In this document: positions 14,569 to 30,364 of the stretch, piece by piece
How positions within the stretch are numbered: the first letter of the stretch is position 1
How the letters are laid out: every line of letters begins with the position of its first letter
NCBI RefSeq assembly: GCF_905475345.1
Contig: NC_066586.1
Coordinates: 13,688,400 to 13,752,399, forward strand
Direction of reading: 5' to 3'
DNA from: Vespula vulgaris
Lineage: Eukaryota; Arthropoda; Insecta; Hymenoptera; Vespidae
DNA length: 64,000 bases
Program-made: the position numbers and the translations under genes
Notes under the pieces: generated by a model
Database searches by the model: none
What the model saw: the letters and a program-made list of their open reading frames with translations, nothing else
What the model was told of the DNA's origin: nothing

Positions 14569-14785
14569 TTTTGCCGGTAGCAGAGCAGAGTCGAATTTGG
14601 TGTAGGCTTTCACGCGAAGAGAAAGAGAAAGAGAAAGAGAGAGGTAGAGAATATATACACCCACACACACACAAAGAGAGAGGAAGAGAGAGAGAGAGAG
14701 AGAGACAGAAAGAAACACATACACAGAGATAGAATCATGTGGGTGTGAGAGCAGCGAACGTTCGAGGGGTGCGTCCTAAACACGT

Positions 14786-14947
14786 GACGCCTGATTCATA
14801 CACAGACTGCTACGGAATCAATTTGTAATCTTGACTCGAATTAAGGACGGCAGAGGAGAGAAGCGAACGGCTGCTGCTGCCGATGCCAACGTCGAGAGGA
14901 ATGGAGAGAGAGCGAAAGAGAGAGAGAGAGAGACCGAGATAGATAGT

Positions 14948-14983
<36 letters not shown>

Positions 14984-15250
14984 CTTGGAGACGCGGGATA
15001 CGTTTATCGGCGAAGCGAGCCTGGCATTTGGTCGGAGAATGTGCCACGGGTATACCGGAATCTCGAGCGCCTCGTGTTGTAGCATTATAGTTGGCTTGTA
15101 GGTTATTAGGTGCGCCGACTAATAGCCATCGATATCGGCCATTAATGGCAGGTAACCGGACGGTGATAATGGATATCAAAGGACGGCCCTCGCGACATCG
15201 TTCTATGCGTTCGGTCATGCGTTCGACGACTGAACCGATTTGGGTGGATT
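14786..15250. promoter_or_regulatory. Candidate upstream enhancer with palindromic homeodomain site
   Basis: Apart from GA tracts at 14905-14982, this block is complex. It carries a 9-bp stem (one G-T pair) GGTTATTAG (15101-15109)/CTAATAGCC (15119-15127) around GGTGCGCC, then a perfect 12-bp palindrome GCCATTAATGGC (15138-15149), whose centre is a double homeodomain core. The word GGTGCGCC also occurs at 12252-12259, also between short inverted arms. Confidence 0.4.
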
Positions 15251-16171
15251 GTTTCCAAAAAAAAAAGAGAGAGAGCGAAAGAGAGAGAGAGAGAGAGAGA
15301 GATTGAAAAAAGTGACGAATTTATTACACCTGCTATGAGATAGGAAAATTTGAAAGAATAAAAATACTATTCCATCATTAAACGTTATCAAAAATATTAT
15401 ACAACATTCAAATCGGAGAAATGCAAAGTTCTACAAATTTGTATATTAATAAGGAAAGACGATGTTTCATTTTTGTAAGATACTTGTCCTTTCTATTGAT
15501 GTCAGTTTGAGCGATAAGATAAGTTTATTTAACAAATGAAAAAATAACATACGAAACTGAAAGAAATTCTCAAGCGAATACTTTCGTATAGTTAACGCTT
15601 CGATAGGATTCTCATCCTTCGTAAAAAAAAAAAAAAACTTCGAAATTGAACGAAGCAACGACGGAGATACGAGATCTACGAGCTCGAATTATAGAAACGT
15701 AAAGAGAGAGCGACATAAACGGAGTGTGAGTAAGAAAGAGAGAAAGAAAGAGAGAAAGAGAGAGAGAGAGAAAAAGAGAAAGAGAGAGAGAGAGAAGGAG
15801 GGAAGGAGAGATCTTCGCGTAGCACCGAACGAAACGGAGGGAGTGAGAGGAGGCTTTGCGAAAGAGAAGCGGTAGAAACAAAAGGGTGCAGAACGCGGTG
15901 TAGGAGGTGGAAGGAGGAGGTGGGATAGAAAACGATCGGGGCAACGAGAACGGAAACAAAAGCGGCGCGGGGAAATACGCAGTATGGCGACGCTTCCGGC
16001 TCGCTCACCACACACAATGCGAGCTCCCGTGTTAACTTCTGTGCCCCGTTGCTTGCTCCTCCACCTTTCTCTACGAACGTATCTCTCTCTCTCTCTTTCC
16101 ATACACGTTTCTCTATCTATCTATCTTTTTCTCTTTCTCTCTCTTTCTCTCTCTCCTCTGTCTATCTCGTT

Positions 16172-16203
<32 letters not shown>

Positions 16204-16619
16204 TACTTCGCGCGTCAAAACGCGCGCGCGATTTCTATGCGTCTCGCAAAGCACCCCGCTGTTACTTCAGCATTCGATAATCAGAATGCGTGACCCTGCC
16301 CTCCGAGAAAGGGCTCCTCGTCCTCTCTTAATCCGTCTCCTCTATATCTCCTTCGTTCTCCTTTTTTCTTTTCCCCTACGCAAGAATTTCTCGACGACTC
16401 GAAAATTCACAGAAACGCAGAAACGCGGACACCCTCCCGTCCACCCACGATATACGTACGCGTTATCTATTAGACAAAAGTACGGCTGATAAATCGGAAA
16501 GAACGTTTTATATTTTTATAATAATGTAAGATATAATATAAATTGTTAGAATATTTGTTCAACGATGAAAATAAGATTTGTTGTTAATTATTTCGTGTAA
16601 TGGAATGGAATAGAATATA
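15251..16619. other. Intergenic, no gene seen
   Basis: GA runs (15266-15302, 15730-15800), AT-rich 15310-15600, CT/TATC runs (16079-16202) and a CGCGCGCG patch (16220-16228). The stretch 15950-16060 is GC-rich without nameable motifs. The overlapping frames are Ser-Leu shadows. Confidence 0.55.
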
Positions 16620-16985
16620 TTAAAACGATGACCGAGTCCATATTTCCTCCAAAGGAGCGTCATTGATTTTTGTTTGGAAAACTTATTTTTGCTAGAACGT
16701 TAAAATCTGGCAGGTCTTTAGTCGGCAGTCAGACATGAGGTCGTATTTGGCAACCTCGTAGTCTTCTCAACGAAAGTCAAACCGACGGGAACGCGAAGGC
16801 TGACGCCGACGCTGACGCCAAACTCGACATACCGTGGCGCACATTCACCTTTTATTGTCCTTTTCCTAGTGCCGACAAGCACTAGGTGATATTAAAAAAG
16901 CAGTCCCTTTTGCTGGTCACTGGCGAGGAAACGGAAGCCTAACATGTACGGACTTTTTAAGAAATTAGTCTCTGTTGTTCTCGAA
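16620..16985. promoter_or_regulatory. Candidate regulatory block with perfect stem-loop
   Basis: A GC-balanced block, free of microsatellites, about 4.7 kb upstream of runt. It includes imperfect GACGCC/GACGCT hexamer repeats (about 16801-16830) and a perfect 8-bp inverted repeat CCTAGTGC (16865-16872)/GCACTAGG (16879-16886) with a 6-base loop. No open frame with coding character is present. Confidence 0.3.
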
Positions 16986-17015
16986 AAATGACATTCCACT
17001 CTTTTTCTCTTTTTA

Positions 17016-17055
<40 letters not shown>

Positions 17056-19180
17056 GTTCTGTCTTTTTTTCTATCTTCGTTTCGCCATCTCGTTGAGAGC
17101 CATGCGTTTAATTAGTTGACGATGCATTCGCGGTGCATGCATGCACTCAACCCGCCTCGAAAATACAATGCACGCTTTACTCCTGTTAGCTTTGACTCCA
17201 TATAAAAATATACACAAGCATTATGTATGTATTTGTGTGTGTGTGTATATATATATACAAACACATACTTGCATATATATATATATAAACATACACGCAC
17301 ATATGTATGTATGTACTGTATAAATTATGCATACTATTTCACGATTAAGTGACCGTGTTCGTTTTTATTCTGAAAATATCTTGTCTACCGATCTTCGTTT
17401 TTTTCTCCTCTTTTTTTTGCTTTCCTTATTCTTTTTGTTCCCTTTCCTTTCCCCTGTTTTTTTTTCTTCTTTTTTTGTCTTTCTTTCTTCTTTTTTTGAA
17501 TAATTATTCCCACTCGACCCGAACTCGTAAGAAACATTATGAAGATAGTGAAGATCGGAACTCTGGAGAACTTTTGCTTTCACTTGCGTACCCTCGAAAA
17601 GCGTTGAGAGACCGTCATCATGCAATTTCTAATGCGGTTCGAAAGGCCATAAAAGGTAGAAGAGGGAACTGACAAGGAAAGCAAGAGCCAGTACTTTCGT
17701 ACTTTCCAATCGTTATTGCCTCTCTCGCTCGAGTCTCCCCTTCGTTTGGAAGTAGCCAGATGCAACGTGAAAAAATGGTTCAATATGGTCACGTTGAAGC
17801 TACGAACATGCAGAAAGAGGAAGAGAAAGAGAGAGTGGAAGAAAAAAATGGGGTTAATCTGGTGCTAATCCTCGTCAGGGTGTAAGAGAACGTCTCGAGA
17901 CTCGTCGAAGCTTCCACCCTTCAAGGACGATATGGTGGTTCGAGTGCGTGAAAGCCGAGGAAATTGAAGGGCGATGAAACTTGCTTTTACCGACACAACA
18001 ACGAATTTCTTTCTAAACCCTACGACCTGAAAGTTTTCAAACTAGACCTTCTTATAGATCGTGACCCCTATTCTAAAAAAAAAAAAGAAAGAAAGAAAGA
18101 AAGAAATAAAAAAAAAAAGAAAAAAGAAAGTAGTGACAACTATCGAAAGAAAATATTATCATCGTAACCTAAGAATAACGTAACGTAACCCAAACCAATA
18201 GACCAACGTAAAGATATATTATTTATTCTAATAGATACAAAAATACGTACAATGCCTATCCATATATATATATAAAATCGTGTTGTAACGAAGTTAAAGG
18301 ATATTTTTTAGAAAATAGACCAAAAACGAAAGTAAATTTGTCCTCTTTTAAGCTAGCTAACGATTCGGCTCGATGTTACAGAGATGAGACGTAAACAGAG
18401 TGCAACGAGGAGTCACGCGTTCGAGAAAATTAATCTGGCCTCGTTAAAGGCCAACGTTGGCGTTGGTGGTATTGGTGTTGGTGGTAGATGGTTGGTGGAA
18501 CTGGTAGGTGGTATAGCTGGCATAGGAAGAGGCAAGGCTGTGGCTGCAATTTCGTTGTAAATCTCGCTTGGGTCCTCCCGACAACGACACGGTGACCTAG
18601 AAAATCAAAGGGTTGGATCCACGCTTCGGGAGCTCGTCGGAGATCGATTTGAATTTTCCTACCCTTCCTTTCGCATAGAGGAGAAACGGGTTCTCGTCGA
18701 CTTTTACAACTACAGTCAGCCGGTCTAATACTGGACCCATGGTCCTTTCGAAGCAACCGAAAAGGTCCAAATTGGTCGCTCCCTTTCGCGCGAAAATCGA
18801 TGGAATGAGAATCCTCTATTCTTTTTTCTCTACCTATATATCTCTCTTTCACTTTTCTCACTGCCATAAATCTCTCTTCCTCGTTCATCTTACACGCTCG
18901 TCCTGTTTCTTGCGTTTATAATTAACTCGAAGACTCGAATCTCGAAGTACATTTAAACCATTAAGAACGACAGTTACCGTCGTCACGAATTGTACTGGAC
19001 AATCTTAACTTTCAAAATATCGATCGAATTGATGTAATAATTAAAGTCGAATTTCTCTCCTTTCTTCTTTTTTTTTTTTTTTTATAAATATAAAAGAATC
19101 ATTACAAGCTCTCGAAGAACAGGAAAAGAACAAAGCAACAAGGAAAGATTAGAAAGATTTCGAGGACACGTAAAGAGTAC
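16986..19180. other. Intergenic, no gene seen
   Basis: CT (17016-17055), ATGT/ATAC-type sequence (17220-17315), TTTC-rich (17395-17495), a GAAA run (18078-18130) and imperfect GTTGGTGG repeats (about 18450-18520). The region 18540-18800 is of higher complexity but without a supported feature. 18930-19180 is AT-rich. Confidence 0.55.
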
Positions 19181-19600
19181 AAAGAAAGTGTCGTTTATAA
19201 AGCTCGCTCGCATTTAGGTTAGTAAGTAACTACTTACCTATATCTCGACGAATTAATCATGATTAATTAGCGCGATTCTTGTACCGAGGAAAACTCGTTG
19301 ACACTAATGCGAGGACGACACAATACCGCGTCATGTTCACCGAGCTAATCGGCCATTATTTCGATCGACCTGTAAGACCACCCGCGATGGGATTTATGCG
19401 AGCCCCTCTGTCCAAACATTGCTACACACCTATCGATTTATATTCCCTTTACGAGTTACACTAAACTTCATAGAAATCCGATTAGAAATTCACAAAGTTT
19501 CGAACGACTCGACGAGATTGAGAAGCGAGTTTAGGCGTGAGCGGCCTTAATCGCTTTGACGAGACGCTCGTAAAATTGTTGGCGTAGGTCAAAAATAGGT
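19181..19600. promoter_or_regulatory. Candidate upstream regulatory block
   Basis: Microsatellite-free and GC-balanced, about 2 kb upstream of runt. It contains TTAATCATGATTAATTAG (about 19252-19270, an imperfect palindrome with several ATTA cores), TAATCGG and TTTATGCG. A 61-residue frame within it has no recognisable similarity. Confidence 0.35.
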
Positions 19601-20222
19601 ACCGATCGTTCAAGTTATGAAACATATGTTCCTTCCGTCTGTAGTATGATCATACATTCGGAAAACAGGAGAACGTAAATACGTGCAAGAGAAATGATCA
19701 AACGTGAGAATTAGTTTAGAAACGAAAAATATGAGGGGGGAGGCAGAAGAAAACAAAAAGAAGGAAGACAGAAAAAAACGTATAATCGTTTTGTTTGCGA
19801 GCAGATCTGTTCGGTCCAATAATCCTAATGGAAGAAAAAAAAGGAGTAAATTACAAAAGAAAACAAAAAGTATAGAAAAAAAAACAAAACAAAACAAAAC
19901 GTATAATTATTTTGTTCCAGCGGAACTGTACAATCTAATAATCCTACATATCCGCAGTCACGAGTGCATAGGCCGCCGAGGTCAAGAAACGCGTGCGGTA
20001 CTGGATGGAAAAACGTGGAGGGAGAGAGAAAGAGAGAGAGGAAGAGAGGGAGACAGAGGGAAAGAGAAGGAGAAAGAAAGAGAGAGAAGAAAATAAAGAC
20101 AAAGATATAGAGAGATACAGATAGCTAGATAAATAAATAGATAGATAGATAGATAGATAGATACATAGATAGATAGATAGACGGACAAACAGACAGAGAA
20201 AGAGAGAGAAGCAGAGAGAATC

Positions 20223-20257
<35 letters not shown>

Positions 20258-20551
20258 AAGTTTGGTGGTGGCAGTGGCAGAGAGGTGGTGGTGGTGGTGG
20301 TGGTTGGAACGATGGTGATGGTGGGGCGAGTCGAACACGTGCGCGTGAAAATTCACGTCGTCACGTAAGCGTGGCGTAGGTGGCTTGGTAGGTGGAAAGG
20401 TAGAAAGGGAGAAGGCGAGATACGAAGAGACAATACGAGGGAGAGAGAAAGAGAGAAAGTGAGAGAGAGAGGGGTTGAAATAGAAAAGCGAATGGAAGGA
20501 GAATGACAGAGAAGAGAGACGACCAATGCAGAGAGAAAGAGGGAAAGAGAG

Positions 20552-20589
<38 letters not shown>

Positions 20590-20689
20590 GGATAGAGTGA
20601 GAGAGCGAGAGAGATAGTGTGAAGGCGAGATAAGGAAGAGGCGGAGGGTGAAAGGTACCCACGACTCGGTTCGAGCAAGCAGGCAGGCA
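19601..20689. other. Repeat-rich segment directly upstream of the promoter region
   Basis: A-rich AAAAC/AAAAG runs (19730-19905), GA-rich (20017-20090), (GATA)n (about 20138-20180), GA (20225-20257), GGT repeats (about 20265-20305), GA-rich (20440-20640). The 242-residue minus-strand frame is a repeat product. Confidence 0.6.
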
Positions 20690-20960
20690 AGCAGGCAGCC
20701 CCTTTCGCAAGGCAGGCGACCCCCTAAGCCTGGTTAGGGGCGAAGGCGGCGAGCCGCGGAGGCCACAACACGACCGCCGTCCTCATTGGTCGACGCGCTT
20801 GCCCTGGGTGGGGCTCCGGAAAAATTGGAGGGGAGAAAAATCCCCTCTAAATAGCTGCGGCTGCGGCCACGAAAAACTAGAATCCGCTCAGCCGGCATCG
20901 AGTGCGCGTCGCGATCAACTCAACTTTTACGCTTTTACCCGTGGTACGCTCTCTCCGAAA
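20690..20960 (+). promoter_or_regulatory. Candidate runt promoter region (GC- and CpG-rich)
   Basis: This GC-rich block ends about 540 bases before the start codon and is bounded by GA tracts upstream and AT-rich DNA downstream. It holds an inverted CCAAT word (ATTGG, about 20785), a TATA-like TAAATAG at 20849-20855, and initiator-like TCAG at 20889 and TCAA at 20916. TATA-to-initiator spacing (about 42 bases to 20891) is longer than the usual 30, so the exact start site is not resolved. Calling it the promoter is inference from position and composition. Confidence 0.4.
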
Positions 20961-21263
20961 AGGGGGAAGAAGATACGAGTATAGAGTATAGTGTTTGGGA
21001 AAACGGAGAGAGGAAGAGATATATATATACGCACATACATACATATGTATATATTCCTGTACGTACATATGTATATGTACATGTACATATGTAAAGCGTG
21101 AAAAAGACACGCGACACACTGGATATACTCTGTGTTTCTTTTCATTTGTCTTTATCCGTTTCATATTCAGTTATATAATATTATTGTTAATAATAATAGT
21201 TATTATTGTTCTAAAAACAATAATAACTGCAACAACAATCGTAATATTACTAAAAATATAATC

Positions 21264-21321
<58 letters not shown>

Positions 21322-21494
21322 ATAGTAGGAAGATTAAGTGTTGAAAAGTGTGAATTCGATGGACTGTGTAAAAAAAAGGAAAACTACAGGGTGTTTTTAT
21401 CAAGGATAACCGTGTTACGCGAAAGAAGAAGAACCGTATAGAACTTTCAAAAGTTCGCGCTACGCGGCAAACGATCGAACTAGGATCCACAAAG
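20961..21494 (+). other. Probable runt 5' leader
   Basis: AT-rich sequence between the putative promoter and the start codon. It contains ATAC/GTAT-type alternating sequence (21015-21095), mirror-like TTATT/AATAA sequence (21170-21260) and a 57-bp (TAA)n microsatellite at 21264-21320. The final 125 bases before the ATG are more complex and lack an in-frame ATG. I see no clear splice pair that would force a 5' intron. Confidence 0.4.
21264..21320. repeat. (TAA)n microsatellite in the presumed runt leader
   Basis: About 19 uninterrupted TAA units, 175 bases before the start codon. If transcribed it would lie in the 5' UTR and give an unstructured, stop-codon-rich stretch in every plus-strand frame. 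Confidence 0.9.
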
Positions 21495-25723
<4,229 letters not shown>

Positions 25724-26154
25724 AATCCTTAGACGAGAGGGAAAGGAAGAAAGTGAGGAGAAAAAGATCAAAACACACAGAGAGAGAAAGAGAGAGAGAG
25801 AGAGAGAACGATAGAAAGAAAGGAAAAAAAACTTTGATCCTCCAATTCCCCCTCCCCCCAACTGGAAGGCTAGTGATACCACGTGAACTATGTTAGGCGT
25901 CTTGAAATAATCCTCTAATACTTCGATTCCTTCGTCTTCTAGTTTTGTCGTCAATAATTCTACTGGTTGAATTAATGTACGATGACTGCCTTCGGTTTTA
26001 CGAAGGGAATACAGACCAAACACGCGTGCTGCAGCCTCTCGTCTATCGAAAGGATACGCCTCGCTTAACTTATCATCGTTTAACGAATTATCTTCACTAT
26101 CTATAGCTGATAATTAAGATTGTAAATTATGTAAGATGGATAATTCGAGAGATT

Positions 26155-26162
26155 TGTATATA
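26155..26162 (+). promoter_or_regulatory. Pumilio-type element TGTATATA in the 3' UTR
   Basis: Exact match to the UGUANAUA consensus of Pumilio proteins, within the presumed 3' UTR. The surrounding DNA is AT-rich, so a chance match is quite possible. Confidence 0.25.
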
Positions 26163-26519
26163 CGTGTAGATTTAGTTCGTGGACAATAATGCAGTGATAG
26201 AGTACAGATACTATATTATAAATATTATATATATATATATATATGTATGTGTGTATACATATAAATATATATGCGATCGTATATACGAAGGACAAACAGA
26301 CTTTTGAACGTACATATATATATACGCATACACATACATATATATTCGAATATTTGTTAAAACCTGAATACGTGCAAGGAAGAACGAGAAAGTGAAAGAA
26401 TAGATAAAAGAAAGAAAGGTTAAAAGACAAAGAATATTGCCATTATTTATAAGTCAGAGATCATATTTAATGTATAAAGATGGTATAAAAAGAGTGAATA
26501 TAAAGAATGCAACGAGAGA

Positions 26520-26525
26520 AATAAA
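26520..26525 (+). terminator. Polyadenylation signal AATAAA for runt
   Basis: This is the first canonical AATAAA downstream of the stop codon, about 800 bases after it. A genomic A-run follows about 15 bases later (26541 onward), then T-rich sequence that could serve as the downstream element. The genomic A-run could also cause internal priming in cDNA data. Confidence 0.5.
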
Positions 26526-26545
26526 ACTGAATTCTACGTGAAAAA

Positions 26546-26786
26546 AAAAAAAATATTGCGTATCTATAATACATACATTTCTTCGTCATTTATCCTCATT
26601 TTCATTTTCTTTTTAAACTTTCAGATTTTTCGTTTTCTTTTTAAACTTTCTACTCTATTCTCTTCTATACCCTTCTGTTTCTCTTTCTTTTTTCTTTCAC
26701 GAATTTTCATTTTCCGTCGTAGCTCAACCCGATCCTTCTTAAATTTCATCCTTTTTGCGAAGGAGAAATTTATTGCATTACAGAAG

Positions 26787-26818
<32 letters not shown>

Positions 26819-28080
26819 AATTTTCTACGATATCCGTTCGTATCCGACGACGTCGTCGGTCAAGTACACCGTTCAAAAATTTACTCTCACCCCTTCGATT
26901 CTTTACCCTCGCATACACGCGCACACGCACGGACGCACCAACGCACGTATACCCTTTACTCGAGAAGAGACATTCGTTGTTTTTTTTTTCTTTTTTCTTA
27001 CTCCTCGTCCACCCTTTCACGTCTTCTTTTTACACGTACGAACGATTCCTCGAGCATATATGAGAGAGATCTTCGATATACGATATCACGTCCTTTTTCT
27101 TTCACACTTTCGATCGTTTGAAAAAAAAGAAGAGGAACGAAAAAGAAGGAAAAGAAGAAGCGAGAGGAAAAGAGAAGGAAAGAAAGAGAAAGAGAAAAAG
27201 AGAACGAAAGAGACAGAGAAAGAGAGAAAGAGAGATCGAAAGCACCACCGTGTTTCCTATCGCTGCAAGGGGAATTCATATTTTTTTGTCGCGATTTAAA
27301 TCTGAATGGCCCGTACAGCCCACGGTCTTCCCTCTCTCTCTCTTCTTTTTTTCTCGCTTACACATGTAGAAACGCATAGAAACACATACACACGAATATA
27401 AACGTACATACGCGGATACATACGTACATACATACGTACATACATACATACGTACAAGTAGATTGTATGGTAGTGTAATGTAAAAGTACGAACTCCCATA
27501 CGACGATCGCAAGGGTAGAGAATGGTTTATATTGAGGGGACTGCGTGAGATCTGTATTAGTACCTATAGCCTCGGCACGAACCCGTGATTCTCATCCTTC
27601 TTATCTCGTTCCCGAGATCACTCTCGAACGGTATCCTCTCTCTCCTTTCTCATCTGTCGGATGGAACAGAATTTAAAGAAGGGAAGTACGCGTGCCTCTG
27701 AGAGAAAAATAGGGAGAGAGGGAGAGAGAGAGAGAGGGGGGAGGAACAAAGTTAAAAAAGAAATAAATAAATAAAATAAGATATGAACGATACTAAAGAA
27801 AAATAACGCGTCGATTTTCCAATCCTTCTCTAACATACATATATATGAATTTCGTGAAATTTTAATTCTAATTTTTCTCGTTAATATTTTTCCTCTTTGT
27901 CTTGTTCCTTTTTCTATTTCATTGAAACGAACTCGTAGATATTTGTGACGATCGATCGATCGATCGATCGATCTTCGATACGGAAAGAGTCGCCAGAACT
28001 AATAGAGAGAAAAAAAAAGAAAAGAAGAAAAAAGAAGAGAGAGAGAGAGAGAAAGAATAAGAGAGAACGTTTAAAAAGAG
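26546..28080. other. Intergenic downstream of runt, no gene seen
   Basis: T-rich (26580-26720), CT (26788-26818), A/G-rich (27118-27240), ACAT-type sequence (27360-27460), GA (27712-27740), and a 25-bp (CGAT)n palindromic run (27949-27973). Long frames on both strands are low-complexity. Confidence 0.55.
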
Positions 28081-28400
28081 GAATTAAAAAATCCAGGCAG
28101 CTCGATTGGCGCCTACGAGCATGATTTTATTGGCATAAGCTTCTGGGCATACCGAAACGCGGTGGCACCAACGTAGAACCGACAATTTCGGACGCTTTGT
28201 CGTTGCCTAATGGGATTATCTCGAGGAAAATGAGAACCGCGTTGACACCCTGTAGCCGTGGGGGCCGTTCGTTCGTTGACGAGTAGACAACGGAACCAAG
28301 TAACCATGAAGGGTCGCCACACGAACCGAACCGAACCGATCCAAGCCAATCCGTGTGCGCGCGAGAGCCAACCGGCGCTAACTAATGTTTGCCCAAAGAA
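28081..28400. promoter_or_regulatory. Candidate downstream enhancer, 1.5 kb past the runt poly(A) signal
   Basis: A complex block bounded by GA tracts. It contains TAATGGGATTA (about 28208-28218), an arrangement of a homeodomain core next to a K50-type GGATTA, AACCGCG (about 28236, Runx-type), TTTTATTGG, and three tandem CCGAA units (about 28325-28340). The 78-residue frame in the block lacks coding features. Confidence 0.4.
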
Positions 28401-28441
28401 TCGTGACGTATAATTGAGTCAGTTTTGGAGTAGGGGTAACG

Positions 28442-28444
<3 letters not shown>

Positions 28445-28515
<71 letters not shown>
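28445..28515. repeat. (GA)n microsatellite, about 70 bp
   Basis: Uninterrupted GA tract immediately next to the candidate enhancer at 28081-28400. Confidence 0.97.
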
Positions 28516-28518
<3 letters not shown>

Positions 28519-28914
28519 GAGAAAGAAAGAGGAAATAGAAAAAAATCAGCGTCAAACCATTCGTCGATCGCCAATGGAATAATCGACTTTCGAGCAACGA
28601 ATTCGACGGACTCTCTCATATTTCTGTCCTTTTTTCCTTTTTTATCTTTTTTATCTCTCGTCGTTTTTTTCCCCCTATCCACGATTTTACCTCGTCAACT
28701 CGTACCGTATCACAAAGTTATCGATATCCATTTTATTAACGAACGATTTATTTATAGGTTCACAGGATTGATAACGTTCCGTTAATACGTACGCACGTTA
28801 ACAGATCTCTCGCGATACTAACGATAAACCATAGACACGTTCACAGATTAGAGCAGGAGCTTCGTGGAAGTCATCTCGTCGACGTGCAGGAGTACGCGAG
28901 TAGTCCTGTCTCTG

Positions 28915-28953
<39 letters not shown>

Positions 28954-29200
28954 CTCTCATTCTCTCTCTATCTCTCACTGGCCATGGTCGACGATCGCGA
29001 GGACGATGCTCTCGGAGGGTCCTAGAGTTAGGCAATCAACGTTGATGAGGGATAGAGGAGGGGCGAGAAGGGCTCGGACAATTAGTAACCATCCTCCCAG
29101 TCCCGATTTCCACGCGACCTCTCGTCCTCCTCTACTCTACTCTTCCTCCTGTGGACCACACTCCCTTCTACCTCTAACCCTTCGTTCATCGGCCCTCCAG

Positions 29201-29249
<49 letters not shown>

Positions 29250-30185
29250 ACGACGATGACGACGACGCACCAACCGCAGTCGCTACGCATGCGAAAGAGA
29301 CATATACTCGATTTGCCAGCAATACGTCCTCCACACACGCTCTCCCTCCTTCTCCCACCCATCCGTTTACCCTTCCGAGGATTACTATTCGTTCTCGATC
29401 TTTCATTTCTCGAGATAGATCGAACTATCGTTCTACTTTCTTTCGCTACTTCCGATCGCTCCATTTTTGTTATATAGACCAACTTTTTTTATATAGACTG
29501 AGAAATATATGCATGTATTATTTTTATAACGATTTATATCTAGATAGATATGTATTATATATGTGTATATATATATATATATATATGTGCCTATGTATGT
29601 ATATACGTGCGTTTCTTAGATCAAGGGAGAGTTTGATCAAAGGATCGACAAGAAAGTGAATCCCCTTTCTTATTCCTCCTTTGAAGAGATCTTTGATAGG
29701 TGAACATTGATGCTCTCGAGGAGAGACTATTCTTAAGTCTTCTACCTTGCAACTAATTGGCTCCTATCTTACCCTCTCTCTATCTCTTTCTTTTTCTCTC
29801 TCCATTTCTCTGTTTCTCTGTTTCTCTGTCTCATCACAAACGTGTCGAGGATTACGCGGGTCCTTCGCGAATGTCCTCCTCCGTGGACGAAGAGTCTCGA
29901 AGGAGACCGCGGAAATAATAAGCCGCTTTTCGAGTGGATCTTACAAACGGGAGTTGATCGACTCGCTAAAGTAAATCTCCGAGAGCAACGCGAAGTAGTC
30001 TCGAGACTACTAAAGTAAGAGGAGAACGTCGTCTTCGAGATCGCGGTGAGTAGGAGCTTGCAAGGTAAAGCTCGGAATGATACGATAGCTTGAGAAGAGA
30101 AATAAGAAAACGAAAAAGAAAAGAAAAAATAGAGAAAAGAAGAAGAAGAAAAAAGAGGAGGAGGAGGAGGAGGAGGAGGTGAAGA
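28516..30185. other. Intergenic, no gene seen
   Basis: CT tract (28915-28949), a perfect 12-bp palindrome ATCAACGTTGAT (29035-29046), (GAC)n (29201-29240), (AT)n (29560-29586), CT/TTTC (29775-29832) and AAGA/GGA runs (30105-30185). The poly-Asp and poly-Val frames over 29200 are repeat products. Confidence 0.55.
29201..29240. repeat. (GAC)n trinucleotide repeat
   Basis: About 13 GAC units followed by GCGGCAGCAACGACGATGAC-type imperfect units. Confidence 0.93.
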
Positions 30186-30300
30186 GAGACATTTAACGAG
30201 CTGTTTTGCATCGCAATGCTTCGACCTCGTTATCGGCTATCGATCCGTCCTGCCGCGATGCCAACGCGGATTAAAGGGTACCTGCGGCGGCACTAGGGGG
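30186..30300. promoter_or_regulatory. Small complex block with K50 homeodomain word
   Basis: About 115 bases of unique GC-balanced sequence between a GGA repeat and a TGTA repeat. It contains TTTTGCAT (octamer-like, POU-type) and GCGGATTAAAGGG (about 30266-30278). Regulatory role is inference. Confidence 0.25.
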
Positions 30301-30364
30301 TGGGCGGTGCGTGCACCCTTGCAGTTCGCCACTTTCTTTGTGTATATTCGTGCGTATGCATGCA

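Larger units (their letters stand above)
12361..14785. other. Intergenic, no gene seen
   Basis: Poly-pyrimidine and poly-purine runs (12405-12545), a complex stretch 12620-12960 without motif clusters, a GA tract (13056-13086), AT-rich 13190-13450, CT (13640-13720), a 69-bp GA tract (13962-14030), (AAAT)n (14134-14174) and a CT tract (14524-14560). The 277-residue minus-strand frame over this span is a microsatellite product. Confidence 0.6.
25724..26545 (+). other. Probable runt 3' UTR
   Basis: It runs from the TAA to just past the first canonical AATAAA. It begins with a GA-rich stretch (25780-25806), continues with mixed sequence, then AT-rich (AT)n/(GTAT)n sequence at 26220-26345. It contains a Pumilio-type TGTATATA at 26155-26162. 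The end is placed by the polyadenylation signal and is approximate. Confidence 0.5.

Noticed and set aside
13841..14674. 277-residue minus-strand open frame
   Set aside because: Crosses a 69-bp GA tract, an AAAT repeat and another CT tract; composition is that of the repeats.
19982..20710. 242-residue minus-strand open frame
   Set aside because: Ser/Leu-rich translation of GA and GATA microsatellites; no domain, no codon bias, no splice context.
26538..27299. 253-residue plus-strand open frame just after runt
   Set aside because: Starts within the presumed poly(A) region and runs through T-rich and GA-rich low complexity; ends in Arg-Glu-Lys repeats.
29006..29659. 217-residue frame with poly-Asp
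   Set aside because: The Asp run is the (GAC)n repeat; the remainder lacks coding character.
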